Shown: positions 28,032 to 37,291, counted from the stretch's first letter. The stretch: 64,000 nt of DNA from Spirosoma rhododendri (GCF_012849055.1 NZ_CP051677.1:4107001-4171000); one strand, 5' to 3'. Translations and numbers: made by a program. Notes: generated by a model not told the origin, from the sequence alone.

Positions 28032-29407
28032 CTATTCCCCGCCCCCAAGTTGCGCGGCACTGGTTTGGGTGTTACCGAAGATACGGCAGTTCTGAAATTC
28101 GGGGTCGACGGTGATGTACACGTCGCTGATCGATTTTTTGAACCACTCATCGATGGCGCGGTTCTTTTTGTTTTGCAGCACGATGGTCTGCAACCGCTCG
28201 AAATCGGTTTTAAAATCAGCGGTGTGCGGAGCAACTTTACTCTTGAAATACAGGATTCGCATGGCGCTCTTACCGTCTTCCGTGCGGTATGCCAACGGAG
28301 CCGAGATGCTGCCTACTTTCATCGTGTCGAGCAGTGAAAACAGCGCGTAGTCCATCGTACCGTCCATCGCCAGCCGCGAACCGCCCGATTGGGCATCGCG
28401 CAGTAAACCACCGGCATCGGCCGTATTTTTATCCTCCGAAAACTCCTTGGCGGCTTTGTCAAACTTAATCGAGTCGATTTGAATTTCTTTGCGCAGGCTG
28501 TCGAGGAAGTGCGTTTGCGTAGTCAGATCGAGCCGGTTGTAATCGGGGCGGAGCAGAATGTGTCGGGCGTGGTATTCAGCACCGCGCGTATCCAGCAGCT
28601 GAATCAGGTGGAGGCCGAAATCAGACTCAACAACGTCCGACATTTCGTTGGGCTTCAGTTTCAGGGCCGCGCCTTCAAACGGAGCCACCATCATACCGCG
28701 CTTGGCAAAGCCGAGGTCGCCACCTTTCTCGGCGGAGCCTACGTCTTCGGATGTTTCTTTGGCCAGCTTGGCGAAATCCTCACCGGCTTCAACCCGCTTT
28801 TTGATGTCGAGCAGCCGCTGGCGCAGGGCTTCCTTCTGCTCTTTGGTCGGCTTGGCAAACCGGACGATCTGCCCGATTTCAACGTCGGCGGGCATGTACG
28901 GCAGACTGTCTTTCGGGATAGCGTCGAAGAACTTACGTACGTCGCGGGGGGTCACTTTGACGTCAGACGTAATTTTCTGCTGCATTTTCTGCACCACCTT
29001 CTGGTCTTTCACCTGCTGGCGCAGTTCGCTCTTGAGCATTTCCAGGCTCTTGCCGTAGGCTTCGATAATGTTCTTCTCCGACCCGAACTGCGAGATCATG
29101 TACTGCATCCGGGTGTCGAGTTCGCCGTCGACCATTTTGTCGTCGACCACTACTGAGTCGATGTCGGCTTTGGCGAGCATCATTTTGTTGATGACCAGAC
29201 TTTCCAGCAGCTGACAGCGGGAGGGGGCGTCTGGTTCTGACCGGCGTACGACTGCATGGCTTCTTCCAGATCCGACCGCAGCACGTAGTAGTTGTCTACT
29301 TTCGCAATGATCTTATTGAGGCTGATGGGCTGCCCCTGCCCAAACGCGACCGTCGCGAAAAGCGCACCGATCAGGCTAAAGGCAAGGCGATTAATGACTT
29401 GTTTCAT
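28032..29407 (-). CDS. surA: SurA-like periplasmic peptidyl-prolyl isomerase (frameshifted near 29219-29227)
   Basis: About 458 residues when joined. Signal peptide MKQVINRLAFSLIGALFATVAFGQ, a SurA N-terminal chaperone region (KIIAKVDNYYVLRSDLEEAMQSY), then two parvulin-like domains (EIGQIVRFAKP... GGDLGFAKRGMMVAPFEGAA; HARHILLRPDYN... ). It should escort outer-membrane proteins through the periplasm and isomerise proline bonds. The first frame runs into nonsense (PAVSCWKVW) at a G5/G3 stretch (29219-29227). One extra C on the coding strand gives SRCQLLESLVINKMMLAKA, the usual continuation. The symbol is by analogy, as Bacteroidota carry several SurA-like paralogues. It lies between the larger parvulin and moxR. 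Confidence 0.85.
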
Positions 29408-29465
29408 GTCCTAAAGATAACGAGGTAATGCCACTTTCGGGCTGTGTTTAAGGTTTTTTAAGGGG

Positions 29466-29552
29466 TATGGACAGGATTACAGGATTAATAGGATTGAATT
29501 TTTTCCTTAAGAGGATAATCCGAACGTCGGCCCGGCTGTAATCCTGTCCATA
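29466..29552. repeat. inverted-repeat element, ACAGGATTACAG family
   Basis: Perfect 17-bp arms TATGGACAGGATTACAG (29466-29482) and its complement (29536-29552), between the large parvulin stop and the surA start. A relative lies at 50147-50282. Confidence 0.85.
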
Positions 29553-29556
29553 AAAA

Positions 29557-31917
29557 TCATTTGGCGAGTTTGCGCAACTCGGTGTCATTAATCTGAGCCG
29601 GATACTGCTGTCGCAGCTGGGCCAGCCACTGCTGCTCCAACTGCGCCTGATAGTCGTTGATAACGCTGCCCCGCGCTTCGGCGAAGGTCTTGGGGCGGGC
29701 CGGTTCGAGCTGATCCAGTTGCACCGATACCACTTTTCCTGCCGGGCGCAGCGTCGTTGTCGTGCCGGGCTTCCGGGGATTAACACTGTCTACGTATGGA
29801 TTTGCCCCCTTCGCAAACAGCCCCTCCGACACGGTAATGGCATCGGTTGGCAGGCCCAGATGCCCGGTCAGGGCCTGTACGACATCGGCTTTGCTGGTGG
29901 AAAAATACTGGAACGTCAACCGGCGCTGGGTGGCGGGAGCCTGTTTGGCTTCGCCCGGCCGGGTGCCCTGGTAATCTTTCTCCATGATCCGCCCCAGCCC
30001 AATACCGTTCTGGCGCAGGTATGCCACGGCGTTACGGATGCGCCCGGCCGATACTGAATCCCGTTCGGTGGGGTCGTGAGACGCGGCCACTTCTACGATG
30101 TAGTCCGGATTCCGGCTCAGGTTAACGACGACCTCGTACAGCGATTCCCGGTCTTTGGCCGAAACCGTGGTCTGATTGGGCGCGTACACCAGGGCCGGGC
30201 TCGTACGGCGGAGTGAATAAGGGGCTTTGCCACCCAGCCACTCCCGGGCCTGCGTCAGCTGAGCGTCGGTAGGGGCCGTGATGACGGTTGCCCGAATCCG
30301 TTCAGGAAACTGATAGCGATCTTTATGCTGCTCGTAGTAAGCCAGTTGGCCCGCCGAGTCGGCAATCGATTTTCCCCAGACGTGCTCTTCCATCACCTGC
30401 GACATAAGCACGCCATCGCGGATTTCATTCATCAGCGACCGGAACTCGGACGACTTCTGCTCCAGATTACTTTCTTCCGTTGCCAGAAGCCGGTCGCCGA
30501 CGTAGCGGTCGTACAGGTGCTGCATCGCTACGGCGGGCGAACCCGTCAGCGGCTGTTCGGCGGGGCGGGTAGGGGCAGCCGTGTTTGGCTTCCGGGCGGG
30601 CTGCTGCTTCTGCCGCACGTACGCAAAAAACTGGTTGACCGTGTACGGCTGACCGCCGATCGTAACCAATGGCTTGTTTTGCAGGGCTGGATCAAGCGGT
30701 TCAGTGTAGCGCCACTGGCCGCGCAGCAAACTACTGTCGGCTTTGGTCAGCGCAGTTGTGAGCACCGCTGCGTTTGGCTGAACGGGATACGTTTTAGTTA
30801 AGCGTTGTAAGACGGCCTGCCGCAGCACTTCCCCTCTCGAATCGGTCGCGACGCGCTGCCGGAGGGACGCTGCCAGATCGGCATACGGCTGAACACCCCG
30901 CCGGTCGATGAGCTTCAGAATGTGCCAGCCGTAGTTTGTCCGCACGGGCTTCGATAGCTCGCCGGGTTTGGTCAGCGCGAAGGCGGCTTCTTCAAACGGG
31001 GGTACCTGCCGCCCCGTTTCAATTAGCGGCAATACGCCACCATTGAGTTTGGAGGTCAGGTCGTCAGATACGTCGCGGCATACTTCGTCGAACGGTTCGC
31101 CTTTCTGGAGTCGTTCGTAGACGGCGTCGATACGTTGTTTGGCTGCCTGCTGCCCGGCTTCGTCGGCCGTGGGGCTGAGCCGGACAAGGATGTGTGCAAC
31201 CCGCACGGTACCCCGGCTGGGTCGCCGGTCGTTAATTTTCAGCAAATCGTAGCCATAACGGGTTCGCACTGGCTGCGAAACACTACCGACCGGCGTCGCG
31301 TAAGCCGCCGTTTCGAGCGGATAGACGACGAAGAAGGTGGAGAAATAGCCCAGGTTGCCGCCAGTAGCAGCGGTGGCCTGGTCTTTCGAGTTTTCGCGCA
31401 CCAGTTTGACGAAGTCTTCACCGGCCATCGCTCGCTGCCGAAGGGCCATCGCCTGTTGGTAAGCCGCTGCGGTATCGGCCGGGGCTGCATCTTCCGAAAC
31501 CGCCACCAGCAGGTGCGACGCATTGACTTCCTGCTGCATGCGCTGATAGGCTTCGGCCGCCAGCGACTCGATCAGCACTTTGTCGGTCAGGTACGACTGA
31601 GCCAGTTGCTTGCGATACGTGGCTATCTCTTCCCGAAACGCTTCCGTGGTGTCGCGTCCTTCGGCCTGTGCCGCCAGCACTTTCAGCTTTAGATTGGTGT
31701 ACAGGTCGAAGTAGTTACGAACGTCGGTACGCTGAACAGAATCGGCGGATAACTGATTTTTGGTAAACGACTGAAAGAAATCGTCGGTGGTAAACGACCT
31801 GTTGCCGAGCGTCAGCAACACGGGCTGGGCGGGCACAGTCTGAACCGTAGTCGGTGTCGTCGTTTTGCAGGCAGCGGCCAGCAGCGTCAGCAGCAGGCCG
31901 CCAGTAAGTACGCGCAT
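29557..31917 (-). CDS. large parvulin-type peptidyl-prolyl isomerase lipoprotein with OmpA-like segment
   Basis: 786 residues. Lipoprotein signal MRVLTGGLLLTLLAAAC. Two PpiC/rotamase domains follow in the first half (NASHLLVAVSED... TGGNLGYFSTFFVVYPLETAAY; VRVAHILVRLSP... LNGGVLPLIETGRQVPPFEEAAF). The second half is a SurA-like extension. Inside it, around residues 595-650, is a stretch resembling an OmpA C-terminal domain (TVSAKDRESLYEVVVNLSRN, YIVEVAASHDPT, GRIRNAVAYLRQNGI). It could anchor a foldase near peptidoglycan. Likely substrates are outer-membrane or T9SS cargo proteins; this is inference. First gene of the parvulin-SurA-MoxR series. Confidence 0.85.
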   Translation of the reverse strand: MRVLTGGLLLTLLAAACKTTTPTTVQTVPAQPVLLTLGNRSFTTDDFFQSFTKNQLSADSVQRTDVRNYFDLYTNLKLKVLAAQAEGRDTTEAFREEIATYRKQLAQSYLTDKVLIESLAAEAYQRMQQEVNASHLLVAVSEDAAPADTAAAYQQAMALRQRAMAGEDFVKLVRENSKDQATAATGGNLGYFSTFFVVYPLETAAYATPVGSVSQPVRTRYGYDLLKINDRRPSRGTVRVAHILVRLSPTADEAGQQAAKQRIDAVYERLQKGEPFDEVCRDVSDDLTSKLNGGVLPLIETGRQVPPFEEAAFALTKPGELSKPVRTNYGWHILKLIDRRGVQPYADLAASLRQRVATDSRGEVLRQAVLQRLTKTYPVQPNAAVLTTALTKADSSLLRGQWRYTEPLDPALQNKPLVTIGGQPYTVNQFFAYVRQKQQPARKPNTAAPTRPAEQPLTGSPAVAMQHLYDRYVGDRLLATEESNLEQKSSEFRSLMNEIRDGVLMSQVMEEHVWGKSIADSAGQLAYYEQHKDRYQFPERIRATVITAPTDAQLTQAREWLGGKAPYSLRRTSPALVYAPNQTTVSAKDRESLYEVVVNLSRNPDYIVEVAASHDPTERDSVSAGRIRNAVAYLRQNGIGLGRIMEKDYQGTRPGEAKQAPATQRRLTFQYFSTSKADVVQALTGHLGLPTDAITVSEGLFAKGANPYVDSVNPRKPGTTTTLRPAGKVVSVQLDQLEPARPKTFAEARGSVINDYQAQLEQQWLAQLRQQYPAQINDTELRKLAK

Positions 31918-31931
31918 AAAGTAGTAGATAT

Positions 31932-32009
31932 GGGTTACGGTATTCGGTTTACTGTGGCTGTTTGCGCGATGCTTTCACTTCCGAAAACCGAATACTGTAA
32001 ACCGTAAAC
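31932..32009. repeat. inverted-repeat element, GGTATTCGGTTT family
   Basis: Left arm GGGTTACGGTATTCGGTTT (31932-31950) pairs imperfectly with 31984-32009 (AAAACCGAATACTGTAAACC). It separates the lipoprotein stop from the large parvulin start. A relative is at 44788/44915. Confidence 0.65.
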
Positions 32010-32025
32010 GAAGCAACTAAACTGC

Positions 32026-32757
32026 CTATTGGCGAATCGATTCTTTTTTGCCTTTTCCCGGCCTGACATGGCCCAGGCGGATATCGTAGGTCAGGCGATA
32101 TTCGTAGGCGTCACGCAGGTTACGGCCCGCGAATATTACCGGCACACGCACATAACCCTGCTTATTCTGACGCAGTTCCGTCTCGGTCATCTCCACACTG
32201 CTCTGACCCAGCAGGTCATCGTCGTCGAGATGATCGACCAGTTTCAGGCCCACTCCCGATGCGGCCAGTCCCGCCGATACGTAGCGCAGGGGTGTCAGCA
32301 CCTCCGTCGCTGTCAGGAGCCACGAGGCCGGACCCGCCACAACGTTGTGCACGCGCTTGACCTGATCGACCAGCTGTTGCGCCCGGTCGTAGGCGTCTAC
32401 TTCAACCAGCACCAGCGATGCCACGACCCTTCCCCCGCGTGGCACAGAAATCTCGATGGGCAGGGCTTGTTTTTCGCCCGATTGCAGCTCGACAACCTGC
32501 CCCTTGCGAACGGGCTCGACACCCCAACCACCGTTGACGACCCCGGCGGGTTTGTTCTGCGCGTCGAACGTCGCCAGTGAATACGCCAGCATGATTTCGT
32601 CGCGCTGACTCACGGTTTCTTCCAGATTAACGGCTGTAAGCTGGGTTGGCCGAAGCTGCGCCGTGCGGATCAGTTGTGGTGAACAGGCCCCCGTCAGCAA
32701 GAGGGGCACCAGCCAGCCAGCAAGGCGTAAACGGAGCAATAGGGGGTGGTTCGACAT
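32026..32757 (-). CDS. lipoprotein, unknown function
   Basis: 243 residues from the ATG at 32757; this start gives a lipoprotein signal (LRLAGWLVPLLLTGAC) and sits one base after the stop of the upstream gene, so translation is probably coupled. The mature part is mixed alpha/beta with no motif I recognise (QRDEIMLAYSLATFD, QALPIEISVPRGGRVVASLVLVEVD, DAYEYRLTYDIRLG). It is the last of four tightly packed minus-strand genes starting with agmatine deiminase. Its role in that operon is unknown. Confidence 0.75.
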   Translation of the reverse strand: MSNHPLLLRLRLAGWLVPLLLTGACSPQLIRTAQLRPTQLTAVNLEETVSQRDEIMLAYSLATFDAQNKPAGVVNGGWGVEPVRKGQVVELQSGEKQALPIEISVPRGGRVVASLVLVEVDAYDRAQQLVDQVKRVHNVVAGPASWLLTATEVLTPLRYVSAGLAASGVGLKLVDHLDDDDLLGQSSVEMTETELRQNKQGYVRVPVIFAGRNLRDAYEYRLTYDIRLGHVRPGKGKKESIRQ

Positions 32758-32758
32758 A

Positions 32759-33094
32759 TTACCTGACTTCGTCAACAATTGACTCACCCATCGAGCCGTC
32801 GCCACTCGTCCACTGCCAGTGTTCGTGCAGCCGCAGCCGCCCGTTGGGCAGGGTTTCGGGCGTCGTCTGGCAGCGGCCGGTCATCAGTTCACCCGCCGTA
32901 TTGACGTGCTGATACCGCATATCAAGGCTATTGTCGGGGGCGACAGTTGCAATCAAAGTGCCGCGCACGATAGCACCCCCGCCATACTCGGCCCAGACGA
33001 TGGTGTCCGCCTGATGATAGTGAAAGAGCGTGTCGCCACTTACTTCGCCATTGGCCGTGTTGGTTACCGAGCGAAACGTTTTACCGTCGTACAT
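32759..33094 (-). CDS. conserved small protein (~111 aa), unknown
   Basis: 111 residues beginning MYDGKTFRSVTNTANGEVSG. Homologues in Bacteroidota are often labelled n-acetylglutamate synthase, but nothing here suggests an acetyltransferase fold; the alternating pattern (TLFHYHQADTIVWAEYGGGAIVRGTLIATV) suggests a small beta-barrel. It starts five bases after the APH stop and ends one base before the lipoprotein start, within a four-gene operon. Confidence 0.75.
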   Translation of the reverse strand: MYDGKTFRSVTNTANGEVSGDTLFHYHQADTIVWAEYGGGAIVRGTLIATVAPDNSLDMRYQHVNTAGELMTGRCQTTPETLPNGRLRLHEHWQWTSGDGSMGESIVDEVR

Positions 33095-33099
33095 ACAGG

Positions 33100-33879
33100 T
33101 TAATTTAATTCATCGAGCAATGTAAAATAGCGCATTCGTGCTGTATCGACGTCTGTCAGCCCGTAGGTCGCGAAAAAAAGTTCGTTGTATCGATCCGTTT
33201 CTAATTCATCAGTCAGGTCGCGTATGCAGAGAGCCAAATCCTGATATGGGTCACCGACACCCAGTCGTCCAACGTCGATAAAGCCACTTAGCGACCAGTT
33301 GTCAAGGATCAGGTTGGGCAGACAGAAGTCGCCGTGGGTAACAACCAGTTCGCGCTGGGCAGGTTGCTGCGCACGGAGTTGATCTAGAATAGCTTGTGGT
33401 GACCGACCCTGATTTGGGTCACTGAAGTTGTCAGTGTCAACCAGGTTATGAGCAACATTCGCTGTCACAGCACTAAGTTTCACCTCGTTTCGCTGATCGA
33501 ATGGACAGGTAGCCGGGTTCAGATCGTGCAGCGTTCGCAGGCTCTCCGCCAACCGCCTGACCAGACGCTCAGGGCTGGCTTTCCAGCTTTCGTCCGACGA
33601 CGGTAAACCGGTTAACGCCCGCATAAGCAAATAATCGACGCCGTCGGCCCGTTCGTAGCTCACCACTTCGGGAGCTGGCAGATAAGTCCGTAACCAGATC
33701 AGTGCGTCAGCTTCGGCCCGTAAGCCGCCCCAAGGATCTACCGGGTTTACCTTCAAATAGAACGGTTCCCGCCCGTTTATATATACGGTTTGCGCTGACG
33801 ACATACCCAATGAGTCGGTACGCCAGTCCGTATGCGGTAGTAGCCGTTGCAGGGCGGGAGGAAGCTGATCGAACTGCAT
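33100..33879 (-). CDS. APH(3')-like aminoglycoside phosphotransferase / small-molecule kinase
   Basis: 259 residues from the ATG at 33879, close to the length of APH(3') enzymes. ATP-binding Lys in PFYLKVNP, catalytic loop THGDFCLPNLIL (Asp184 as base, with the later Asn), metal motif GFIDVGRLGVGDPYQDLAL, and a helical C-terminus ending FTLLDEL. This is the order of the APH(3') family, which phosphorylates the 3'-hydroxyl of kanamycin-like drugs. An in-frame extension to 33921 has no support. It lies 11 bases after agmatine deiminase and before two small unknown genes, a setting with no transposon or integron marks, so it may be an ancestral chromosomal kinase. Confidence 0.85.
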   Translation of the reverse strand: MQFDQLPPALQRLLPHTDWRTDSLGMSSAQTVYINGREPFYLKVNPVDPWGGLRAEADALIWLRTYLPAPEVVSYERADGVDYLLMRALTGLPSSDESWKASPERLVRRLAESLRTLHDLNPATCPFDQRNEVKLSAVTANVAHNLVDTDNFSDPNQGRSPQAILDQLRAQQPAQRELVVTHGDFCLPNLILDNWSLSGFIDVGRLGVGDPYQDLALCIRDLTDELETDRYNELFFATYGLTDVDTARMRYFTLLDELN

Positions 33880-33890
33880 ATTGGTTACAA

Positions 33891-34981
33891 TCAGACCAAG
33901 GGTTCCTGCTGACTCAGGCAATGGAAACTACCCAGTCCCCACACAATATCCGTCGAATCGATCCCGACAATTTTCCGGTTAGGGTAGCACTGCCCGATCA
34001 AATCGAGCGCGATTTGATCCTGCTGGCAGCGGAAAGTCGGGACGATAACCGAATCGTTGGTAATCAGAAAGTTGGCGTATGACGCCGGTAGCCGCAGCCC
34101 GTCGCTGACGATCGGGTTGGGCATGGGCAATTCTACAATGTTCAGCTGCTTGCCGTTGAGCAGGCGCATCTGCTTCAGTTCGTGGTGAATCTCCTGCAAA
34201 AACGGATAGTTATCGTCGCTTTTGTTTGCTTCGTAGGCGGCAATGACGGTGTCTTCGTTCACAAACCGAACTGTATCATCGATATGCCCGTCGGTGTCGT
34301 CGCCGACGATACCTTCTTCAACCCAAAGCACCTGCTGCACGCCGTAGTAGTCGCACAAATACCGCTCGATATCGGTCTGCGACAGGTGGGCGTTTCGGTT
34401 CTGGTTGAGCAGGCAGGCCCGGCTTGTCAGCACAGTTCCGGCCCCGTTGAACTCCACCGAACCACCTTCCATGATGACCGGACCCGCCGGGGTTGTGGGC
34501 GTAACATAGGGCAGATTGCGGTAGTTGGCAATGGCAACGGGAATCTGATCGTCGAGGGTAAAGGGTGGGTATTTACCCCCCAGGCGTTGTAACCCCAGTT
34601 GACGATCATACGCTCCTGCCGGTCGGGGTTGATGAGAAACGCCGGACCGTGATCGCGGCACCACGAGTCGTTGGTTGGGTGGGGAAGCAGCGTAATCCGG
34701 CTCATGTCGGCCCCGGCTTCGGTCAGGTGCCGCGCGGCTGTCTGCATCACCGCTTCGTTGTGCGCGTTGATACAGACCTGTTCGCTGGCTGAAATCGCTT
34801 TAATAAAATCGATGTAGGCGGGCAGCATCAGCGGTAGCCGGTCCGACGTCCACGACGCTTCGGTATGGGGCCAGCTAAGCCAGGTCGCGACGTGGGGATG
34901 CCACTCAGGGGGAAAGAAAAAGCCGTGTTGAGCCGGGATAAAATCGTCGGTCAGGGCCGACGAGGTGGAAAGCGGGGCCAT
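33891..34981 (-). CDS. aguA: agmatine deiminase (frameshifted at 34576-34581)
   Basis: About 363 residues when joined. N-terminal FFFPPEWHPHVATWLSWPH, active-site region TNDSWCRDHGPAFL, MEGGSVEFNGAGTVLTS, EGIVGDDTDGHIDD with the catalytic His/Asp, and the C-terminal nucleophile Cys in GSFHCLSQQEP. The family hydrolyses agmatine to N-carbamoylputrescine and ammonia for putrescine synthesis. The frame is lost at C6 on the plus strand: AWGVNTHPL should read AWGGKYPPFTLDDQ, restored by one extra G on the coding strand. First gene of the four-gene operon with the APH-like kinase. Confidence 0.9.
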
Positions 34982-35046
34982 GTCTTAAATCGGTAATGAG
35001 GGCGTAAAGCTACAAAAAAGCCCCGGCTGACCCGGTATCGACCCGC

Positions 35047-35721
35047 CTATTCCGCTGGTAACAACTGCTGAATCGATGCGGGTGTCAGGCCCGAAAAGTT
35101 GTCGAGAATGAGTGCCGCGCCCGACGTCGCCAGTTCAGCGCGCGTATGTGTCGTTGCCAGCGCTACCACGACCATACCCGCTCGTAGACCCGCTTCGATA
35201 CCCGCAAACGCATCTTCAAACACGACGCACCGGGCGGGTGCCATGTTCAGCCGTTCGGCGGCTTTCAGGTAAATTTCGGGGTCGGGCTTGCCGTGGGTAA
35301 CCATGCTGGCATCGACCACCGTGGCGAAATAGGGGCGAAGGGCCAGCCCGTCAAGTGTGAAGCCCAGGTTGCTGACTGGAGCCGACGTACCCACGGCCAT
35401 CGGAATACCCTCGGCCCGCATAGCGTCCAGAAAATCCATCAGGCCCGTCAGTGGCTGGCGGTGGGGTAAGTACAGGTCGCGGTAGATCTGCTCTTTTTCC
35501 TCCGTGCGCGTTGCCAGCTCAGCCGGTGACAGCGGATGCCCGAACACGTAGGCCATCGAGTCGGCGGATACATGCCCATTGATGTGCTCGACGTACTGCT
35601 CGCGGGTCAGTGTCAGCCCGTTGTGGTGCGCAAACTGAATCCAGGCGTTAATGTGAAAATCGGTATTGTCAACCAATACGCCGTCCATATCGAACAGCGC
35701 AGCGAAGGGGGGAAGATTCAT
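35047..35721 (-). CDS. HAD family phosphatase / beta-phosphoglucomutase-like
   Basis: 224 residues. Motif I FDMDGVLVDN with two catalytic Asp, motif II VGTSAPVSN, motif III Lys in HGKPDPEIYLKAAERL, motif IV VVFEDAFAGIEAG. The helical cap at residues 18-85 places it in subfamily I with beta-phosphoglucomutase and sugar-phosphate phosphatases. Substrate unknown. ATG at 35721. Confidence 0.88.
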   Translation of the reverse strand: MNLPPFAALFDMDGVLVDNTDFHINAWIQFAHHNGLTLTREQYVEHINGHVSADSMAYVFGHPLSPAELATRTEEKEQIYRDLYLPHRQPLTGLMDFLDAMRAEGIPMAVGTSAPVSNLGFTLDGLALRPYFATVVDASMVTHGKPDPEIYLKAAERLNMAPARCVVFEDAFAGIEAGLRAGMVVVALATTHTRAELATSGAALILDNFSGLTPASIQQLLPAE

Positions 35722-35723
35722 TT

Positions 35724-35799
35724 GTTTAAAGTTTAACGTCTAATGTTTAAGGTTTTCCTACGGTAGCTAACCTTAAACGTTAGACCTCAAACCTTAAAC
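35724..35799. repeat. inverted-repeat element, GTTTAAGGTT family
   Basis: 31-base arms at 35724-35754 and 35769-35799 pair with four mismatches over a 14-base loop. The arm length and word content match the element at 15831. Confidence 0.85.
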
Positions 35800-35802
35800 A
35801 AA

Positions 35803-36021
35803 CTAGTCAATCACGTCTCCCGCCAGGACGGCGGCTTCGTGGAGGAGTTCGGTGGCGACGAGTTCGTCGGTGATCGCTTCGATGCGTTCGTCGACGTCGG
35901 TGAGCCGTTCGTCGTCCAGCACCGTAGTTTTGTTCATACCCAGCAGTACCCGGCCTACGTAGAGCAGGCTGAGCGAAAAACGCAGTTCGGGCAGCGCGTG
36001 ACTATGGCGGGTTTCGGTCAT
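35803..36021 (-). CDS. small protein (72 aa), unknown
   Basis: 72 residues starting MTETRHSHALPELRFSLSLL, ending in an acidic helical stretch (LTDVDERIEAITDELVATELLHEAAVL). The ATG lies two bases after the DUF1080 stop, which suggests coupled translation and favours this strand over the overlapping plus-strand frame at 35839-36054. No membrane segment; family not recognised. Confidence 0.6.
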   Translation of the reverse strand: MTETRHSHALPELRFSLSLLYVGRVLLGMNKTTVLDDERLTDVDERIEAITDELVATELLHEAAVLAGDVID

Positions 36022-36023
36022 GG

Positions 36024-36707
36024 TCAGAGCGGTTTGATCTTTAGATTTCGGTAGTAAATCGGTGCCCCCGCGTGTTTACCCTGCAAACCGATGTGGCCGT
36101 GCAGCGGCAGCGTGGCCGGGGCTTTGCTGAACCAGGCTGGCGGCTTCGTACCGTCGGGGTTGACCGTCGCCGACGTAAACTGACTCAGGTCGATGGTGTT
36201 GACGAGCTGGTTGTTCAGCACGACGTAGATGATTTTGCCCTGGCAGGTAATGGTGTAGCGGTTCCATTCGCCGGGTTTTCTGACCGCGCTCTTCGTAGGG
36301 GCCTGGTGGCCAAAAAAAGCTCCGCATCGCCAGTCGGCGGGGGCTTCTGCCCACTCTTTGGCGTAATCATCGGCAATCTGAATCTCGACGGAGTTGGGAA
36401 TCCAGTTGGTCGTATCGCTGGCGTGTACCACGACACCACTGTTTGTTCCATCGGCGGTTTTGAACTGCAAATCCAGTATAAAATCGTCGTAAGCCTGATT
36501 GATCCAGATCGGTTTGTCGTCCGTCGCCGTCAGTTCGCCCTCGTCCATGTGCCAGACGCCTTTTGGGAAGGTTGCGTTTGTCAGATTGGTTTCAAACAGG
36601 TATTCCCAACCCGGTCCACTCGTGTTGGGGTGGCCTTTGGGGGGCGTCTGAGCAAACAGGGAAACGCTGGTCGCGACCAGTAGGGCAACGAAATAGGGGA
36701 TACGCAT
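36024..36707 (-). CDS. DUF1080 (3-keto-disaccharide hydrolase-type) secreted protein
   Basis: 227 residues from the ATG at 36707 with signal peptide MRIPYFVALLVATSVSLFAQ. The mature part is a concanavalin-like beta-sandwich with the DUF1080 pattern: GWEYLFETNL, YDDFILDLQFKTADGTNSGVVVHA, ADWRCGAFFGHQAP, GEWNRYTITCQGKIIYVVLN, and the closing HIGLQGKHAGAPIYYRNLKI. Proteins of this family are linked to periplasmic sugar or glycoside breakdown. It heads a two-gene unit with the 72-residue protein. Confidence 0.88.
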   Translation of the reverse strand: MRIPYFVALLVATSVSLFAQTPPKGHPNTSGPGWEYLFETNLTNATFPKGVWHMDEGELTATDDKPIWINQAYDDFILDLQFKTADGTNSGVVVHASDTTNWIPNSVEIQIADDYAKEWAEAPADWRCGAFFGHQAPTKSAVRKPGEWNRYTITCQGKIIYVVLNNQLVNTIDLSQFTSATVNPDGTKPPAWFSKAPATLPLHGHIGLQGKHAGAPIYYRNLKIKPL

Positions 36708-36754
36708 GAGGCAACGAAAGAAGTAAACGAACAACGCTGGGCAGGCAGAGCCGA

Positions 36755-37291
36755 TCAGGCCGATTGCATGGCCAGCCGAATGTGCGCCAGGTGGTGCTCG
36801 CCGTGCCAGACCGTCATCGACAGTGCCTGGGGAATCGTCAGATCGCGCTGCCGGATGGGGTGGTAGTACGAAACCGCCAGATCCTCCGGCTGAAGCGACC
36901 CGGCCAGAAACGCGATCCGCTGGTGAATGCCTTTCAGCATAGTCAGCGAGTCGGTTACGGGCGCGTTTTGTGCTTCGTTGAGGGCGGCCCAGCCATCCAT
37001 GTCGACAAGAATACCCGGAGTGCCGGGGTTGACGAGCGCGTTTTTAAGCCGCATGAAATGCAGCATGTGAATATCGGCGACGTGGTGAATCAGCTGCCGG
37101 ACGGTCCAGCTACCGGGCCGATACTGCTTTTGCAGATCGTTGGGCGTGGCATCCGCCAGTACCAGCGCATACACGTCGGGCAAGGTACGGATCTGGTCGA
37201 CAAGCTGTTTGATGTCGGCCAGCGTGTAGGATTCCTGCGGTTGCCAGGTGCCTATTGGGTGACGGAGTGGGTCAATCGGTTCGGTGGTCAT
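36755..37291 (-). CDS. YfiT/DinB family bacillithiol transferase-like metal-dependent protein
   Basis: 178 residues of the DinB four-helix fold. Starts DPLRHPIGTWQPQESYT, as in YfiT/BstA proteins. Metal ligands are visible as His residues in TVRQLIHHVADIHM and VWHGEHHLAHIRLAM. The family transfers bacillithiol to electrophiles or hydrolyses small amides; related annotations call it a putative metal-dependent hydrolase. Confidence is high in the family, moderate in the reaction. Confidence 0.85.
   Translation of the reverse strand: MTTEPIDPLRHPIGTWQPQESYTLADIKQLVDQIRTLPDVYALVLADATPNDLQKQYRPGSWTVRQLIHHVADIHMLHFMRLKNALVNPGTPGILVDMDGWAALNEAQNAPVTDSLTMLKGIHQRIAFLAGSLQPEDLAVSYYHPIRQRDLTIPQALSMTVWHGEHHLAHIRLAMQSA

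Noticed and set aside
35839..36054. plus-strand 71-codon frame opposite the 72-residue gene
   Set aside because: The minus-strand frame is coupled to the DUF1080 stop; the plus-strand one overlaps it and the end of DUF1080 with no features.
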